This document shows positions 51,400 to 62,137 of a stretch of DNA of 64,000 nt, in pieces. Each line of letters starts with the position of its first letter. The first letter of the stretch is position 1. This stretch comes from Mycosarcoma maydis. Its lineage: Eukaryota > Basidiomycota > Ustilaginomycetes > Ustilaginales. The notes beneath the pieces are model-generated. The model worked only from the letters and a program-made list of their open reading frames with translations, did no database searches and was not told the origin of the DNA. The stretch covers positions 124,001-188,000 of the forward strand of contig NC_026483.1 of assembly GCF_000328475.2 (NCBI RefSeq), in the 5' to 3' direction. The position numbers were made by a program, and so were the translations under genes.

Positions 51400-53182
51400 C
51401 TTGTATCAATGTGTTACGATGTGTTCGGTGAGATGATGGTAGTGGACTAACGAATCCACTAAATTGTGGAAACCAACACTCACACTCGTGAGTCTGTAAC
51501 TCTCAAATCTCGCCGACTTTCCTGAGATGTGAGAGCATCTAGAACAATTCTCGACTCACCTCTCACCTACACATCCTTTTCACTGCCAGTCGTGCGTCGT
51601 GAATGCTCTCTGCTCAGCCCCGGAAAAATTCCAAACCCCATTCGTGAGTATACGACTCGTCACTCTCTCAACTCTGACTATTCACACACACAACAGCATG
51701 CTGTGCTTCGTAAGCTACTCGCTTCGAAACAGGCTTTTCGGTGCAAAACACAACGCGCAACGCTCTCGTAGCCACAGTCACGACTTGAATTCGGCTCATC
51801 TACTTTGTATTTTTGCAGCTTCATTTTCAAACCGCCTTTGAAGTGATCGAATTTCAGCTTCGTGATTCGCGATTCTGATTCTGGCTGCGAATTCAGTCGA
51901 GAATACCAGCAGAAACAGCCATGAGCACTCACGACTGAAGCACCAAGCGTGAAGTGTTCCACGTCGTGCGTCCCACGTCCTAACGCCTACAGCTCGAAGG
52001 GTTAGATTCGTGCGGCTTAACACTCTGGCTTAAATCGTGCATTCACGATTCACGACTCGTGCTTCGTGACTCTCGTGTCTGTGATCACGCATCGTCCATC
52101 AGATCGTAAAATCAAGCACGAAGCACGGTATTGATACATACATCACCGCGTCCGTATACGAGTCACGAGTGGTGTATCGGTGATAGCTGGTGCACAAGCT
52201 CTGTGAACGCGCTGTATTAGCCTTTGAAACACCGGCCCCAGTCTTGGCCTGAGCGTGGAGGAGGCGAGTCATAGCTTTCGTTGCTGTTGTACGAGTCTCT
52301 CTCTACGTGCAATACCATCATAATTCACATCACGCATCATGGAGCTCATGCGAGAGTGCTTCTGCCCGTGGTACAGTCCATATGCAAGAGACTGACCCTT
52401 CTACTTTGTGATGCTGTCGTCGCTAAATTCCTTTCCTGCCGTCCATTGTCCCTGCCTTCCGGCTTATAAAGGTTCTTGCTCGTTCGCTTCGTCCCGCCAA
52501 GGCGCCGTGCCGCTTTTGTCGAGAACGGAGGCGTCTGCATATCGATAAGCGTGTCCACCAAATGAAATGTCCAGTATCTGCTCCTCCGTCTGAAGCTGCA
52601 CGTTGGACGTCAAGGTCAGTACCGCCGACAGGTGGTGCAAGACTGCTGAGACGCTGCAAGCTCGTTTGGTCGTCTTTCGACCTCTCAGGTTGCCCTCGCT
52701 TTGCTTCGAGAAGCTCGGTTCGATTGCCTTGCTGAGACGATGATGCGCTTACTTGCTGGCAAACAGCAAGACTGGACAACTGGCGGATGAGCTGGTGATC
52801 TGAGCTGACCTCGTGTCGAGTGCAGATACGAGAGCACCAAAGCCAAGTTAACTGGTCAACGTCGTTGTGGCACCGGCTTGGATTGGCTCATTGATTTCTC
52901 CACACCTTGTTCCTGTCAACGCGCTTCAATGCAGTTTACGCCTTCTCGTCAAGACGTCTACGACTTGATCGGCGTGGATTCGACAGCTTCATCTTGACGC
53001 AGGTAAAAGCTATCCGCCCTGCCAGAATCAGCCTTTCAAGCATGCTTCCTTCTCCACAACTGTGCCTCAAGACGCTTTTCGAACGCAATGATCATCTGTT
53101 TGGCTGTCCAAGAACGTATCTGTGACAGAATGCGGAATCCTTGCCTGGACGTGATGCGACCAGCAGAAACGACATAAAAATG
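51400..53182. other. Gene-poor region before the 5S gene
   Basis: 1.8 kb with no firmly supported protein gene. Motif copies lie at 51486, 51862-51884, 52038-52080 and 52158-52170. A TATAAA box is present at 52465-52470 on the plus strand. Between 52.4 and 53.0 kb several frames on both strands read like protein, but no splice model is unique; see findings. Confidence 0.5.
53176..53182 (-). terminator. Pol III terminator of the 5S gene
   Basis: Five consecutive Ts on the transcribed sense (AAAAA on the plus strand, 53176-53180), 2-3 nt after the mature 3' end of 5S rRNA. T runs of this kind stop RNA polymerase III. Confidence 0.75.
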
Positions 53183-53302
53183 AACTGCAGCACCTAGGAT
53201 TCCCGCGTGGTCCCCCACCGCAGTACTGACTAGGCGACGACTTGCTTGATTGCGCAGATCGGACGGGATGCGATATTTTCAAGTCTCTATGACCGCAGAT
53301 GT
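53183..53302 (-). rRNA. 5S ribosomal RNA
   Basis: A 120-nt minus-strand 5S gene. The 3' half is near the fungal consensus: TAGTCAGTACTGCGGTGGGG, then GACCACGCGGGAATCCTAGG, then TGCTGCAGTT. The central part has CGCATCCCGTCCGATCTGCG. Helix I pairs between 5' ATCTGCGGT and the 3' GCTGCAGTT, and the changes from the usual CCAC/GTGG to CTGC/GCAG are compensatory. Helix II pairs GACTTG with CAAGTC. A TTTTT terminator follows 2-3 nt after the 3' end (53176-53180 on the plus strand). Transcription by RNA polymerase III would use internal control sequences with TFIIIA and TFIIIC. The single dispersed position, away from any rDNA array, is as expected for many fungi. The 5' end is placed by homology and could be off by 1-2 nt. 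Confidence 0.9.
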
Positions 53303-53817
53303 TCAATGTGGATGTAGCAAAGAATGTGTATGATCTTCTTGCGTGCTACCATCAGACCATGTTAATCCCAAGATAGCGCGTGGCGTCGAGTTAATAAAAG
53401 TCACGAGTCGTGAAGCACGAAGTGGTGAGCGTCGTATAATTTCTAACGAGCTAAGTTATCCAAGGCACGAGGAACTCTGCAAAAGTCACGAGTTGATACC
53501 CCTATGGAAGCAGAGGTCTAACACATGTACGAATTTTTTCTTGGCTGAAAGTGTGAGTGTGCCAACGCACGGCTCTCGGCTTGCGTGAGGTGTCGTGTTC
53601 TTCTCTCGTTTCTGAAACATCATCGAGGTTAACTGGATATCCTGTTGACTTTGACCACCTGTCGACAACGTGGATCTGGCTGGAACCGGTATCGCCGCCC
53701 CTACGTCACGCTGTGTAGGACGACTGATCTCCTGGCTCTCTCACTCGCTCGCTCGACTATCACGTATCGACAGTCACTGCAACTATTCAGGCGTGCGGGC
53801 AGCATTTTTTCACCACC
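53303..53817. other. Divergent spacer 5S / EMP24
   Basis: 515 bp upstream of both the 5S gene and EMP24. Motif-like TCACGAGT copies occur at 53400-53420 and 53485-53495. No gene seen. Confidence 0.6.
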
Positions 53818-54553
53818 ATGTCGTCCAGACGCACACGGCTCTCCCTGCTCGCATCAGCGTTTACGCTAGCTGTTCTCCTGATTGTATGCCTCTCTTCAGT
53901 CACTCCCGCTGCGGCACATATGATCGAGCTCGGTCCACACAGCAGCGAGTGTTTCTTCGAAGACCTGCACCACGGCGATCAGATGACGCTCACCTACCAA
54001 GTCGGTGGCGGCGGACACCTCGATATCGACGTCACCCTGTACGATCCGAAATCGAACGCATTGTTCAAGCAAGAGCGCAAGGATACAGGCACCTATTCGT
54101 TCACAGCGCAGGACGACGGACGATACACATATTGTCTGTCGAACGACTTCAGCTCGGTTTCTGACAAGACAGTCTCGTTCAATGTTCATGGCATCATCTA
54201 CGTCCCAGATGAAGGAGACATGCTGCCGATCGAACGTGAAATCAGAGACTTGGCTGCAGGCCTACAAGCGGTAAAAGACGAACAGGAGTACTTGGTCATT
54301 CGAGAACGCGTTCACAGAAATAGTAAGTCCTTTCTCTCTCTCTCTCTCTCTCTCCCATCCAAAACACTCGTCACATCTCCAATCAAGTACTGACTACTTG
54401 CGTCGTGCATCATCAAAATGATGAACAGCCGCGGAAAGCACAAACACTCGCGTCAAATGGTGGTCCATCATCCAAGGTTTCATCTTGGTAGCCGTTTGCT
54501 CCTGCCAAGTCTACTTTGTTAAGCGTCATTTCGAAGTTCGTCGTGTTGTCTGA
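53818..54553 (+). CDS. EMP24: p24-family cargo receptor Emp24 (two exons)
   Basis: Exons 53818-54322 and 54429-54553 are joined across a 106-nt intron (donor GTAAGT, branch TACTGAC, acceptor AACAG) to give 209 residues. Order of parts: signal peptide (about 1-34, hydrophobic LLASAFTLAVLLIVCLSS); GOLD domain (about 36-135) with paired cysteines in SSECFFEDL and YTYCLSN; a short coiled coil containing VKDEQEYLVIRERVHRNTAE; a transmembrane helix (about 178-199, IIQGFILVAVCSCQVYFV); and the cytosolic tail KRHFEVRRVV. The RERxHRNTAEST..RVKWWS signature is typical of the Emp24 (p24 beta) subfamily. The protein cycles between ER and Golgi and loads GPI-anchored cargo into COPII vesicles. The tail has HF where yeast Emp24 has FF. 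A (CT)n tract fills the intron's 5' half. Confidence 0.95.
54333..54355. repeat. (CT)n microsatellite in EMP24 intron
   Basis: About eleven CT units, starting 10 nt after the start of the intron. It lies far upstream of the branch point, so it is not the normal polypyrimidine tract. Confidence 0.95.
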
Positions 54554-54813
54554 ACAGCCATCATCTGGCACTTGCACATCAAATTCAATCAAGCATCTTG
54601 GCCATACTTGAACTTGACCACGTCCATGCTGCTTACGACACTAGAGTGGCAGCAAAGCAGCTCATACTCCACACCGCGAGCACGAGCCGGTCAGACCGCC
54701 AAAAGATGAGACGCTTATTACTACAACCGGAAACACGAAAGAAGCAAATATAAAGAGGAGAAACCAAATCAAAGTGATAGAATGAGACAAGCAACACGCC
54801 AAATGACAACAGT

Positions 54814-56648
54814 CTAATCCTTCTTGGACTTCTTCTTTTTGCTCGACCCTGGTTCGGATTTGGGTGTGCCGTTGACGTCGGCCTCGTCTGCGGAACGTTT
54901 TTTCTTGTCCTTCTTTTCCTTCTTGGGTGTCTCAACGCCGTTGGCATCCTTCTTGGCCTTCTTGAGCGCCTTGCGTTCTTCCTTGCTCAGCTTATCGTCA
55001 CCAGCCTCGGAAGCGGCCGCGGGGGTAGCGGGCTCAGAAGCAGCGATTTCCGATTTCCTCGCCTTCTTGAGCGCCTTTCGCTCTTCCTTGGACAGCTTCT
55101 TCTCCTCATCGGTGGTGGTGGAAGGCTTGGCTGGTGTCGAGGGTAGCATGGATGGCGCCATGTTAGCAGCGGAAGCCATGTCACTAGGGCCGGCAGCGTC
55201 AGCAGCAGCGTTGTACGATCGACCACCAGCCTCCATTTGGAAGCCCTTTTGCTTGTGGCCCTGGTCGCCAGCAGCGTTTCTTGCCGAGCGCATGCCCGAA
55301 AGACCGCTCTGCATCTCGAGAGCACGCAGACGCGACTCGAGCTTGGCACGTGCCTCGATACCCACAGTGGGAGCGCCCTCGTCGCTCTTGGTGTCGGCGT
55401 CAGCGAGCGCATCGAGGCGGATCGAAAGTGCGGCTTTGGTAGCCACCATTCGGGCCATCTTACCCTTGAGCTTCTGTGGCGCTTGACCGACGAGCGAGCT
55501 GTGGTAGATGAGACCGTACTTGGGCGTGTCGTGCTTGGTCTTGAGTGCTCGGAAGAGCGCCTTTTCGGCACCGAGAATCTGGACCGTCGACGCAGGGTGC
55601 TTGGCGAGATTCATGAGCGAACCGGCGTGGCTGATGAGCCGAGCACCGACCAGGTCGCCGACCAGCGCAGTGAGGTTGGGAGCAATGGCAGCCATGCGGT
55701 TCTGGAGGTACTGGTAGAGCTGCGTGCGGTACTGCGTGATGGAGATAACCTGGTCGCAAAGGCTCCAAATGTGCTCCAGATCGGTTTCCGAGATTTCGGT
55801 GCCCATCGAGATTTCGGCGGCGGCTTTCAGGGTCTCCTCAATTTCCTCTGGCAGGATCTCGCTAAAGTCGGTGGCGGAAGCGTTGGTTCGGAAGCCCATG
55901 GCGCGGATCACCTTGGCGTAGGCGAGGTTGTCGGTGATGATCTTGCCCATCTCGGGGAAGTGCCAGCCGTACCATTCCTTGACACGCATAGCATAAATGT
56001 TGATCTCCTTGTCGAGGTCGTCGAGCAGGCCAATCGCTTGTACGACCATGGTGTCGACCTTGTCAGGGCTAAACTTGAGCTTGTAACGACTCAGACTGTG
56101 CGAAAGACCAAGGCTCATGGTGTTGAGATCACGAGGGTCGAGCGACTCGTCGCCGGAGGAAGAAGAGAGGAGTGTGGCCAGGTTCTCGCGGATGCCACGG
56201 TAGAGGTCGAGGAGTTCGCTATCGTACGTGACCTGGATGCCGAGCTTCTTGGCAATGTTGGAAGCTGTCGCGAGAACGGAGAGATGAAAATAAGGTCAGT
56301 ACGATCGTGTTGCAGCCGAGCTGGAAGCAACTTGTTGCTGGAATACGTACCAAGCTTGGATTCGGCGACAATGAGGTTCTCCTTCTCCTTGCCCTTGCCC
56401 TCAACGATTTCGTCAGTAAGAAACTTTTTGAGGCTCTTGCTCATCTTGCCTTCGTTGATGGCAGAGATATCTTCGACGGCCTCGGCAGTGTTGGTGAAGC
56501 GGTGGATGGCCGAGAGCTTGAGCAGGTTGCTAGCACCCTCAGCAGAGTCGAGCGACTCGTGGAGGTTCTTTGTGGCCTCGAGCTTGGACGAGTCGGAAAC
56601 ATTGAAGAGGCAGAAGCCTACGGCGGTCTCGAAAAGCACCTTGACCAT
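54814..56648 (-). CDS. NOP58: Nop58, box C/D snoRNP core protein (two exons)
   Basis: Exon 1 is 56351-56648 ([17 protein letters not shown]) and exon 2 is 54814-56264; the 86-nt intron has donor GTACGT, a TACTGACC branch and acceptor GACAG. The product is 582 residues. The N-terminal Nop domain occupies about 1-70. The NOSIC/coiled-coil part contains [20 protein letters not shown] (about 193-212). The Nop domain proper includes [20 protein letters not shown] and [18 protein letters not shown] (about 310-355). The tail is Lys/Glu/Asp-rich and ends KKKKSKKD, with two [12 protein letters not shown] repeats. Nop58 pairs with Nop56 and holds fibrillarin on box C/D snoRNAs for 2'-O-methylation of rRNA. 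It is divergent with RPT2 and convergent with EMP24. Confidence 0.96.
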
Positions 56649-57516
56649 TGTGAAGAGAGGTGCCTGCACAGATGCTTACACACGGCGGGGCGAAAGGGCT
56701 GGTGTGTCGAAATTTGGTGGTTGATGGTCGTCAGAGGTGGTCTCTGTACAGTGCGATTGCCCACGAAGCTCGAAATCTGGAGAACTATGCACAGGTACTC
56801 CTCGTATTCCTCGTGGTACCTCCTGCAAGCGAAAGGGGAGGATGATGCGGACAGTAGGGGGAGTGATGAGATGACGATGAACGGGCAGCGAAAGTGAGTC
56901 GGTTCAAGCAAGTATTTCCAGAGTTCAAGCTCGCCCGCCAATTTTTTCTTTCTTACCTCTCCTTTTTGCTCTGGTTTCTTCCTCCTTGTTGTCACGCGGC
57001 AGCCAGGCAGTACCCAGCAGCTAGCAGCTAGCAGCTAGCAAGCTAAAAATTCCAAACTTACAACTGTACGCCTCAGCTGGCTGCCTTGAGGCTGGCTATG
57101 ACAGTTTTCTTTTTCTTTTGTTTTTTTGTGGGTTTTTCCTTCTTCGTCTCCACTCAAATCACGAACGGTTAAAGTTCAATTTTCGTTCTGAATGCTGAAT
57201 AATCATGACAATCGCAGCAAGGCGAACCGTGATTCACGATTCGTGATTCTGTATTCGCACGGCTCTGTTTGGCACGGTTGTGGACGCGCGTCCGATCGCT
57301 GCGAAGCTAGCTGGCTCGCTCAACTCCACCTTAGTTTGCTCACCCAGAGCTAAGTCGTGTTGCTCGGCTTGCATAGCCTCCAACCTCGTCATACACATCG
57401 ACACTAGCTCGTCATCATCGCTGTCACTCTCTCACTTGTCGATTCGATATCGCAACCGACTTGACGATCCTCCTGGCTTTTTCCCAGCGCAACATCTCCT
57501 TCCTTTTTAGCCCATC
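56649..57516. other. Divergent promoter region (NOP58 / RPT2)
   Basis: An 868-bp divergent spacer. It holds a short tandem (AGCAGCT)n repeat at 57015-57045, a T-rich stretch at 57107-57136, and motif copies at 57159-57166 and 57228-57250. No gene seen. Confidence 0.6.
57015..57045. repeat. Short tandem repeat (AGCAGCT)n
   Basis: About four units of a 7-bp AGCAGCT/AGCTAGC repeat in the NOP58/RPT2 divergent promoter. It is self-complementary at its AGCT cores. Confidence 0.85.
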
Positions 57517-58833
57517 ATGGGTCAAGCTCCTAGCGGTGGAGCGCCCGGTCGCGGAGGCAAAGACAACAAAAAGGATCAACAGAAGAAGTGGGAACCTCCT
57601 CTTCCAACACGTGTCGGCAAGAAGAAGAAGCGCGGTCCTGACTCGTCGTCCAAGCTCCCCACGGTCTACCCCAACACACGATGCCGATTGAAGCTGCTCA
57701 AGCTCGAACGAATCAAGGATCATCTCTTGCTCGAGGAGGAATTCGTGCAGAACCAGGAGCGACTCAAACCGCAGGAGGACAAGGACGCAGAGGAGCGTAC
57801 AAGGGTCGATGACCTCAGAGGTAGCCCTATGGCTGTAGGAACGCTCGAGGAAATTATCGACGACGAGCATGCCATTGTCAGCAGCGCAACGGGTCCAGAG
57901 TACTATGTCAGCATCATGAGCTTTGTCGACAAAGACCTGCTCGAACCGGGCTGCAGCGTACTGCTTCACCACAAGGCTATGGCGATCGTTGGTGTTCTTT
58001 CGGACGATGCCGATCCCATGGTTAGTGTCATGAAGCTCGACAAGGCGCCTTCCGAGAGCTACGCCGACATTGGAGGTCTCGAAACCCAAATTCAGGAGAT
58101 CAAGGAAGCCGTCGAACTACCGCTCACCCACCCAGAACTTTACGAAGAGATGGGCATCAGGCCGCCGAAAGGTGTCATCCTCTACGGTGTTCCTGGCACG
58201 GGCAAGACGCTGCTCGCCAAGGCGGTTGCCAACCAGACCTCGGCCACCTTCCTGCGCGTGGTCGGCTCCGAGCTCATTCAAAAATACCTGGGTGATGGTC
58301 CCAAACTTGTACGTGAGCTGTTCCGCGTTGCCGACGAGCATGCTCCCAGCATTGTTTTCATCGATGAGATTGACGCTGTAGGCACCAAACGATACGACTC
58401 AAATTCAGGAGGAGAGAGAGAGATCCAGCGTACACTCTTGGAACTACTCAACCAGCTCGACGGTTTCGACACGAGACACGACGTCAAGGTGATCATGGCC
58501 ACCAACCGAATCGAGTCGCTCGACCCTGCGCTCATCCGACCGGGCCGAATTGACCGAAAGATCGAGTTTCCTCTGCCTGACCAAAAGACCAAGATGCACA
58601 TCTTCAAGCTTCACACATCGCGTATGAACCTCGACTCGGACGTGGACCTGGAAGAGTTTGTCGCCATGAAAGACGACCTCTCGGGTGCCGATATCAAGTC
58701 GCTCGTTACCGAGGCAGGTTTGTTGGCGTTGCGAGAGAGGCGGATGCGTGTGACCAAGAAGGACTTTACCACGGCGCGTGAGCGTGTTATCGACCGAAAG
58801 AATGAGGGCACTCCCGAGGGTCTTTATCTTTAA
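57517..58833 (+). CDS. RPT2: 26S proteasome ATPase subunit Rpt2
   Basis: A 438-residue, intronless AAA+ ATPase of the proteasome base. It starts MGQAPSGG, with Gly2 in the context for N-myristoylation known for Rpt2. A Lys-rich N-terminal segment leads to a coiled coil (about 66-95) and an OB fold ([20 protein letters not shown], about 126-145). The AAA domain has Walker A GVPGTGKT (about 223-230), Walker B IVFIDEID (about 278-285), the arginine-finger region [14 protein letters not shown] and a C-terminal helical subdomain. The last three residues, LYL, form the HbYX motif that docks into the 20S alpha ring and helps open the gate. Walker A has Val in the position usually Pro or Ala. Confidence 0.97.
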   Translation: MGQAPSGGAPGRGGKDNKKDQQKKWEPPLPTRVGKKKKRGPDSSSKLPTVYPNTRCRLKLLKLERIKDHLLLEEEFVQNQERLKPQEDKDAEERTRVDDLRGSPMAVGTLEEIIDDEHAIVSSATGPEYYVSIMSFVDKDLLEPGCSVLLHHKAMAIVGVLSDDADPMVSVMKLDKAPSESYADIGGLETQIQEIKEAVELPLTHPELYEEMGIRPPKGVILYGVPGTGKTLLAKAVANQTSATFLRVVGSELIQKYLGDGPKLVRELFRVADEHAPSIVFIDEIDAVGTKRYDSNSGGEREIQRTLLELLNQLDGFDTRHDVKVIMATNRIESLDPALIRPGRIDRKIEFPLPDQKTKMHIFKLHTSRMNLDSDVDLEEFVAMKDDLSGADIKSLVTEAGLLALRERRMRVTKKDFTTARERVIDRKNEGTPEGLYL

Positions 58834-59326
58834 GCTGCTCTTCGTGTCTCTGCTGTTGCATTCAGATGTTTTCATGTACCACATACCGCAGTTGCAATCC
58901 GATTCTATCATTTTGCAGCAGGTGCGCATGCTCTTGTCATGAGTGGGAGTCGTTGAACGTGCTGAGCTTGTGGTTGATTCGCTTACGTGTATGCATTCGG
59001 ATCTCGGAGAGATTCGTGATTCTCGTGGTTCGCCAGATTCACGATTCACGATTTTGCTCGAGGGAATTTCCGGCGTTGCTTCGAGACGTTACGAAATTTG
59101 AGCTTGCTCAAGCTTGCTCAACTGAACCCTTTGGTCAACCTCGAACACCAGCGTTTGTTGTGCACACGAACCACCGGCAATCTGTATCGCTAGCAGCACT
59201 GCATTGGTGCCATCGCAGCGCTTATACGTCGAATTTGACCGGCCCGACTAGCAGCGGATTGCTGCGTACTTCCTCGGAGCGTCTCGCAACTGATTGGTTT
59301 CGTTGTAAACTCACTCACAAGCCACC
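58834..59326. other. RPT2-TIM22 spacer
   Basis: 493 bp between tandem genes. Motif copies lie at 59009-59053 and two short CTTGCTCAA repeats at 59102-59119. It should contain the TIM22 promoter. No gene seen. Confidence 0.6.
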
Positions 59327-60096
59327 ATGGCGCACCTTCGACCGCTCATGGCGCCCGTATACGTCCCTGGAACCGAACCGCTACCGCCGGGAGTCACGGA
59401 GGAAGATCGAGCCGAGATGGCCAAGATCGCCAAGTGGAACAAGATTGCGAACATGGCCATGGAGTCGTGCCCGACCAAGTGCGCGTTCTCGGGTGCTGCG
59501 GGGTTTGGATTGGGGGCATTCTTCTCGCTCATGTCGACGAGTTTTGCCGTGGACGATCCGTTGAGGAGAACGACGCTAGCGGCGAACGGCCTGAGCGGCG
59601 CTGCGGGAGCGGGCGATATGACGACAATGCAGAGTACGAAAGAGTTTTTCAAGCAAACCGGCAAGTCTATGTACAGGAGCGGTAAAGGCTTCGGTAAAGT
59701 CGGTGCGCTGTATAGCGGTATCGAGTGCTGTATCGAGGCGGTAAGTTTCCCACCTGCACAGTTGGGAGAAAAAGAGAAGGGAGCAATGCTGAAGCTGACA
59801 ATTTTTTCGCGTTTCGTTCCGGTGTGATGATGGCCAGTACCGCGCCAAGAACGATCTGGTCAACCCAGTAGCAGCGGGTTTTGCAGCCGGCGCCATCTTG
59901 GCCAGAAACTCTGGTCCGAAAGCTGCGATCGGCGGTGGTGTTGCTTTCGCCGCCTTCTCCGGCGCCATCGACATGTAGTAAGTATCCGACCGTGCTCGCG
60001 TTGATTCCAAATTAAGATGGCCACTTTGCTCACCCGTTACACTGTCGATCCTTGCAAACTTACAGCTTACGGAGGGAGGCACCGGATGATGCTTAG
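59327..60096 (+). CDS. TIM22: Mitochondrial import translocase Tim22 (three exons)
   Basis: Exons are 59327-59740, 59838-59977 and 60066-60096, with introns of 97 and 88 nt (donors GTAAGT, acceptors GCCAG and TACAG). The product is 194 residues. It is the channel-forming subunit of the TIM22 complex, which inserts carrier proteins into the inner membrane. The fold has four membrane segments: [19 protein letters not shown] (about 51-69), a segment in the [17 protein letters not shown] region (about 123-139), [12 protein letters not shown] (about 150-161) and [17 protein letters not shown] (about 168-184). Cysteines in MESCPTKC and GIECC are in the positions that form the structural disulfide. 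The tail is [11 protein letters not shown]. Without splicing only 138 correct residues would be seen. Confidence 0.95.
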
Positions 60097-60499
60097 CTGC
60101 GTTCTTCGCACCTGCGACTCTACCCTTGTTTTTCGAATTGGAGCCCTCCCCCAACGGCTCACAGCCTAGATTCTGGCATGTTAGACACGAACGCGATGGC
60201 GTCAGCAACACTCTTCAAAGTAGGCATTCAGACGTGCACTACGCTTTTCACCTCTTAACGACGCAGCAGTTCCACCCCAATGTACTTTTAGCCCCGCTCA
60301 CTCACTCGGACATCTCGCGAGGTCAATCCAAGACTGTCGCAATCGGTTCCGATTCGCCATCGTTCATAGATCAGTGTTTGAAGACCATGGACACATTTCT
60401 TTCTCAAGAGCACACCATGTCGTGGCATGTGGTTCAAGAAAAGTTACATACAGAGCAGGTCAAAAGTAAAGTGGCGTGTCGGTGCTACGTCGCTGGATC
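60097..60499. other. Convergent spacer TIM22 / RRP7
   Basis: 403 bp between convergent stop codons. No copy of the dispersed motif and no gene seen. Confidence 0.6.
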
Positions 60500-61630
60500 C
60501 TAATATGGCTTGAACCTCCTTCCCGCCTTCAACTTTTGCACTTTCGCCTTATCCTCTTCAAACCTCTTCCTCAAGCCTGCGAGCTCCTCTCGCTTTCTCT
60601 CTCTGAGCTGGAAACGATAGAAATCCTGAAGGCCTGTGCTCTTCTTGTTCTGGTTTTCTTTGAAGCCGTGTTTGGCGACACCTACGCTTCCGCCGCCATC
60701 GGCAGACGCACCAGCGCGACCGTATTTGCCCGAGGTGCGTTGGACGATGATGAAGCCGTCTTCGTCCAGCAGTTCTCCAGAAGCGCCGAGCGTTACGCCG
60801 CGGACGCCAATTCGACGCGGCAAAGGGTGTGAGCGTCGGTATTGGTAGAGCGAGATCACCGAGTTGGCCCAGGTGGAAACGGAGGGGAGAGAGGGTCGAG
60901 AAAGCGCATATGATGAGAGAAGGTATGAAAGTCCTCGCAGAGTTTCGGGAGTGTGTCGCCATTTGAGTCCTTTTTTGAGCCGATCCAGCGCACGATTCAT
61001 CGAGGCTGCATCCAGAAACACTACGTGCGCGCTCGACGAGGTCGACAGAAATCCATTCACTCCATCTTGACTCGTACTTGGAGCATGCATAGCAGGCAAA
61101 GGCACAATTTGTGGTACACGGCTCTTGCCTTGCGCACCAGCACTAGCGTTCTTCTTCTTTCCCTTCTTTCCCTGCTTGGCCAGTTGATGGTGTTCTCCCT
61201 CTATGTCGTCTTCGTCTGACAACTCACCTACCCCTCTCTCCTCCCTTTCATCCTCCTCCCCATCTTCCACTCCAGCTTGTCTCCTGAATCGAACCTGTGA
61301 GATGGCCCCCACGCTAGCCAGCATGTCTCTGAGATTCGTTTCGGTGGTATCCACTGGCAGGTTGGCCATGAACAAGGTTCGATCCGCCGGTAATGATTCT
61401 GGGTTTGACGAGCTTGATCCGGCACTGGAATTAGTTGCTGTGGTGTGTTTTCGGACGTAGATCCAGTGGAGAATGGTCTGATTAGCGAAGCTCCTGGATG
61501 CGACTTGGATGGGTACTGCTAGGAACCCATTTGCAAGTGCGATAGCGGTAGTTTGTGCTTGTTTGTGCTTGGTGTTCGCACTGACGCTAGACGACGGTGC
61601 CAGACCATCGTTGCCACTTTTCTTGCCCAT
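60500..61630 (-). CDS. RRP7: Rrp7, 40S ribosome biogenesis factor
   Basis: A 376-residue protein. The N-terminal part has an RRM-like fold, DRTLFMANLPVDTTETNLRD (about 83-102), followed by a long acidic and basic insert in place of part of the domain. The second half of the RRM reads SSAHVVFLDAASMNRALDRL (about 200-219). The C-terminal Rrp7 domain is characteristic: GLQDFYRFQLRERKREELAG (about 333-352), then LRKRFEEDKAKVQKLK and the ending FKPY. Rrp7 works in the UTP-C module of the small-subunit processome in early pre-18S rRNA processing. The promoter region borders the retrotransposon remnant. Confidence 0.92.
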   Translation of the reverse strand: MGKKSGNDGLAPSSSVSANTKHKQAQTTAIALANGFLAVPIQVASRSFANQTILHWIYVRKHTTATNSSAGSSSSNPESLPADRTLFMANLPVDTTETNLRDMLASVGAISQVRFRRQAGVEDGEEDEREERGVGELSDEDDIEGEHHQLAKQGKKGKKKNASAGAQGKSRVPQIVPLPAMHAPSTSQDGVNGFLSTSSSAHVVFLDAASMNRALDRLKKGLKWRHTPETLRGLSYLLSSYALSRPSLPSVSTWANSVISLYQYRRSHPLPRRIGVRGVTLGASGELLDEDGFIIVQRTSGKYGRAGASADGGGSVGVAKHGFKENQNKKSTGLQDFYRFQLRERKREELAGLRKRFEEDKAKVQKLKAGRRFKPY

Positions 61631-62137
61631 ATTGCCGCTTCCCTACTCGTCTTTATGTTTGTCGTTCTGTAGTTACTCCGTTTGGGTATCCAAGCGTCGT
61701 TCGTCGTAGTATTCACAGTTGCAAAGCATATCTCCAAGATATCATTCTCAATGTCATTCTCAGCTTGATCCTCTCCACTCACCCGAAAATTTCATCACTG
61801 TGACTCTCATTCACGATTGCTTAAACCCTTCTTCACGCTTAACTTTTTATCGTGTGGAGTTCTTGAAAAATCTTCCAACCGGCCGAATCAACCACGAACA
61901 ACTTTATTAGGGGGGTTTTTTTTGTTCACTAGGTTGGCCTATCCACAGTCACAGAGTGACCGTCATGCGTACTCACGACTGCCAGAAAAGTGTGCTTTGC
62001 GAATCCAAACAGACACAAAAAATTCACCACTCCGTTTTTCTGACTCGTGACTTCAATCACGAATTGCTCCCCTCAGCAGTGCGCACAACTTTCACAGCGC
62101 GCTGCTGCTGTAATCGTGAATCGTGAATAGCATTTTT
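61631..62137. other. Spacer between RRP7 and copia remnant
   Basis: 507 bp. It has motif copies at 61809-61819, 61970-61980, 62045-62063 and 62113-62129; the last begins only about 25 bp from the polypurine tract of the retroelement. No intact long terminal repeat is apparent here. Confidence 0.5.

Noticed and set aside
52423..52779. 118-codon minus-strand ORF
   Set aside because: Plus-strand frames over the same stretch are equally protein-like; no evidence favours this one, so it is covered only as a finding.
55237..56724. 495-codon plus-strand ORF across NOP58
   Set aside because: Antisense shadow of NOP58; it also crosses the intron, and NOP58 is well supported on the other strand.
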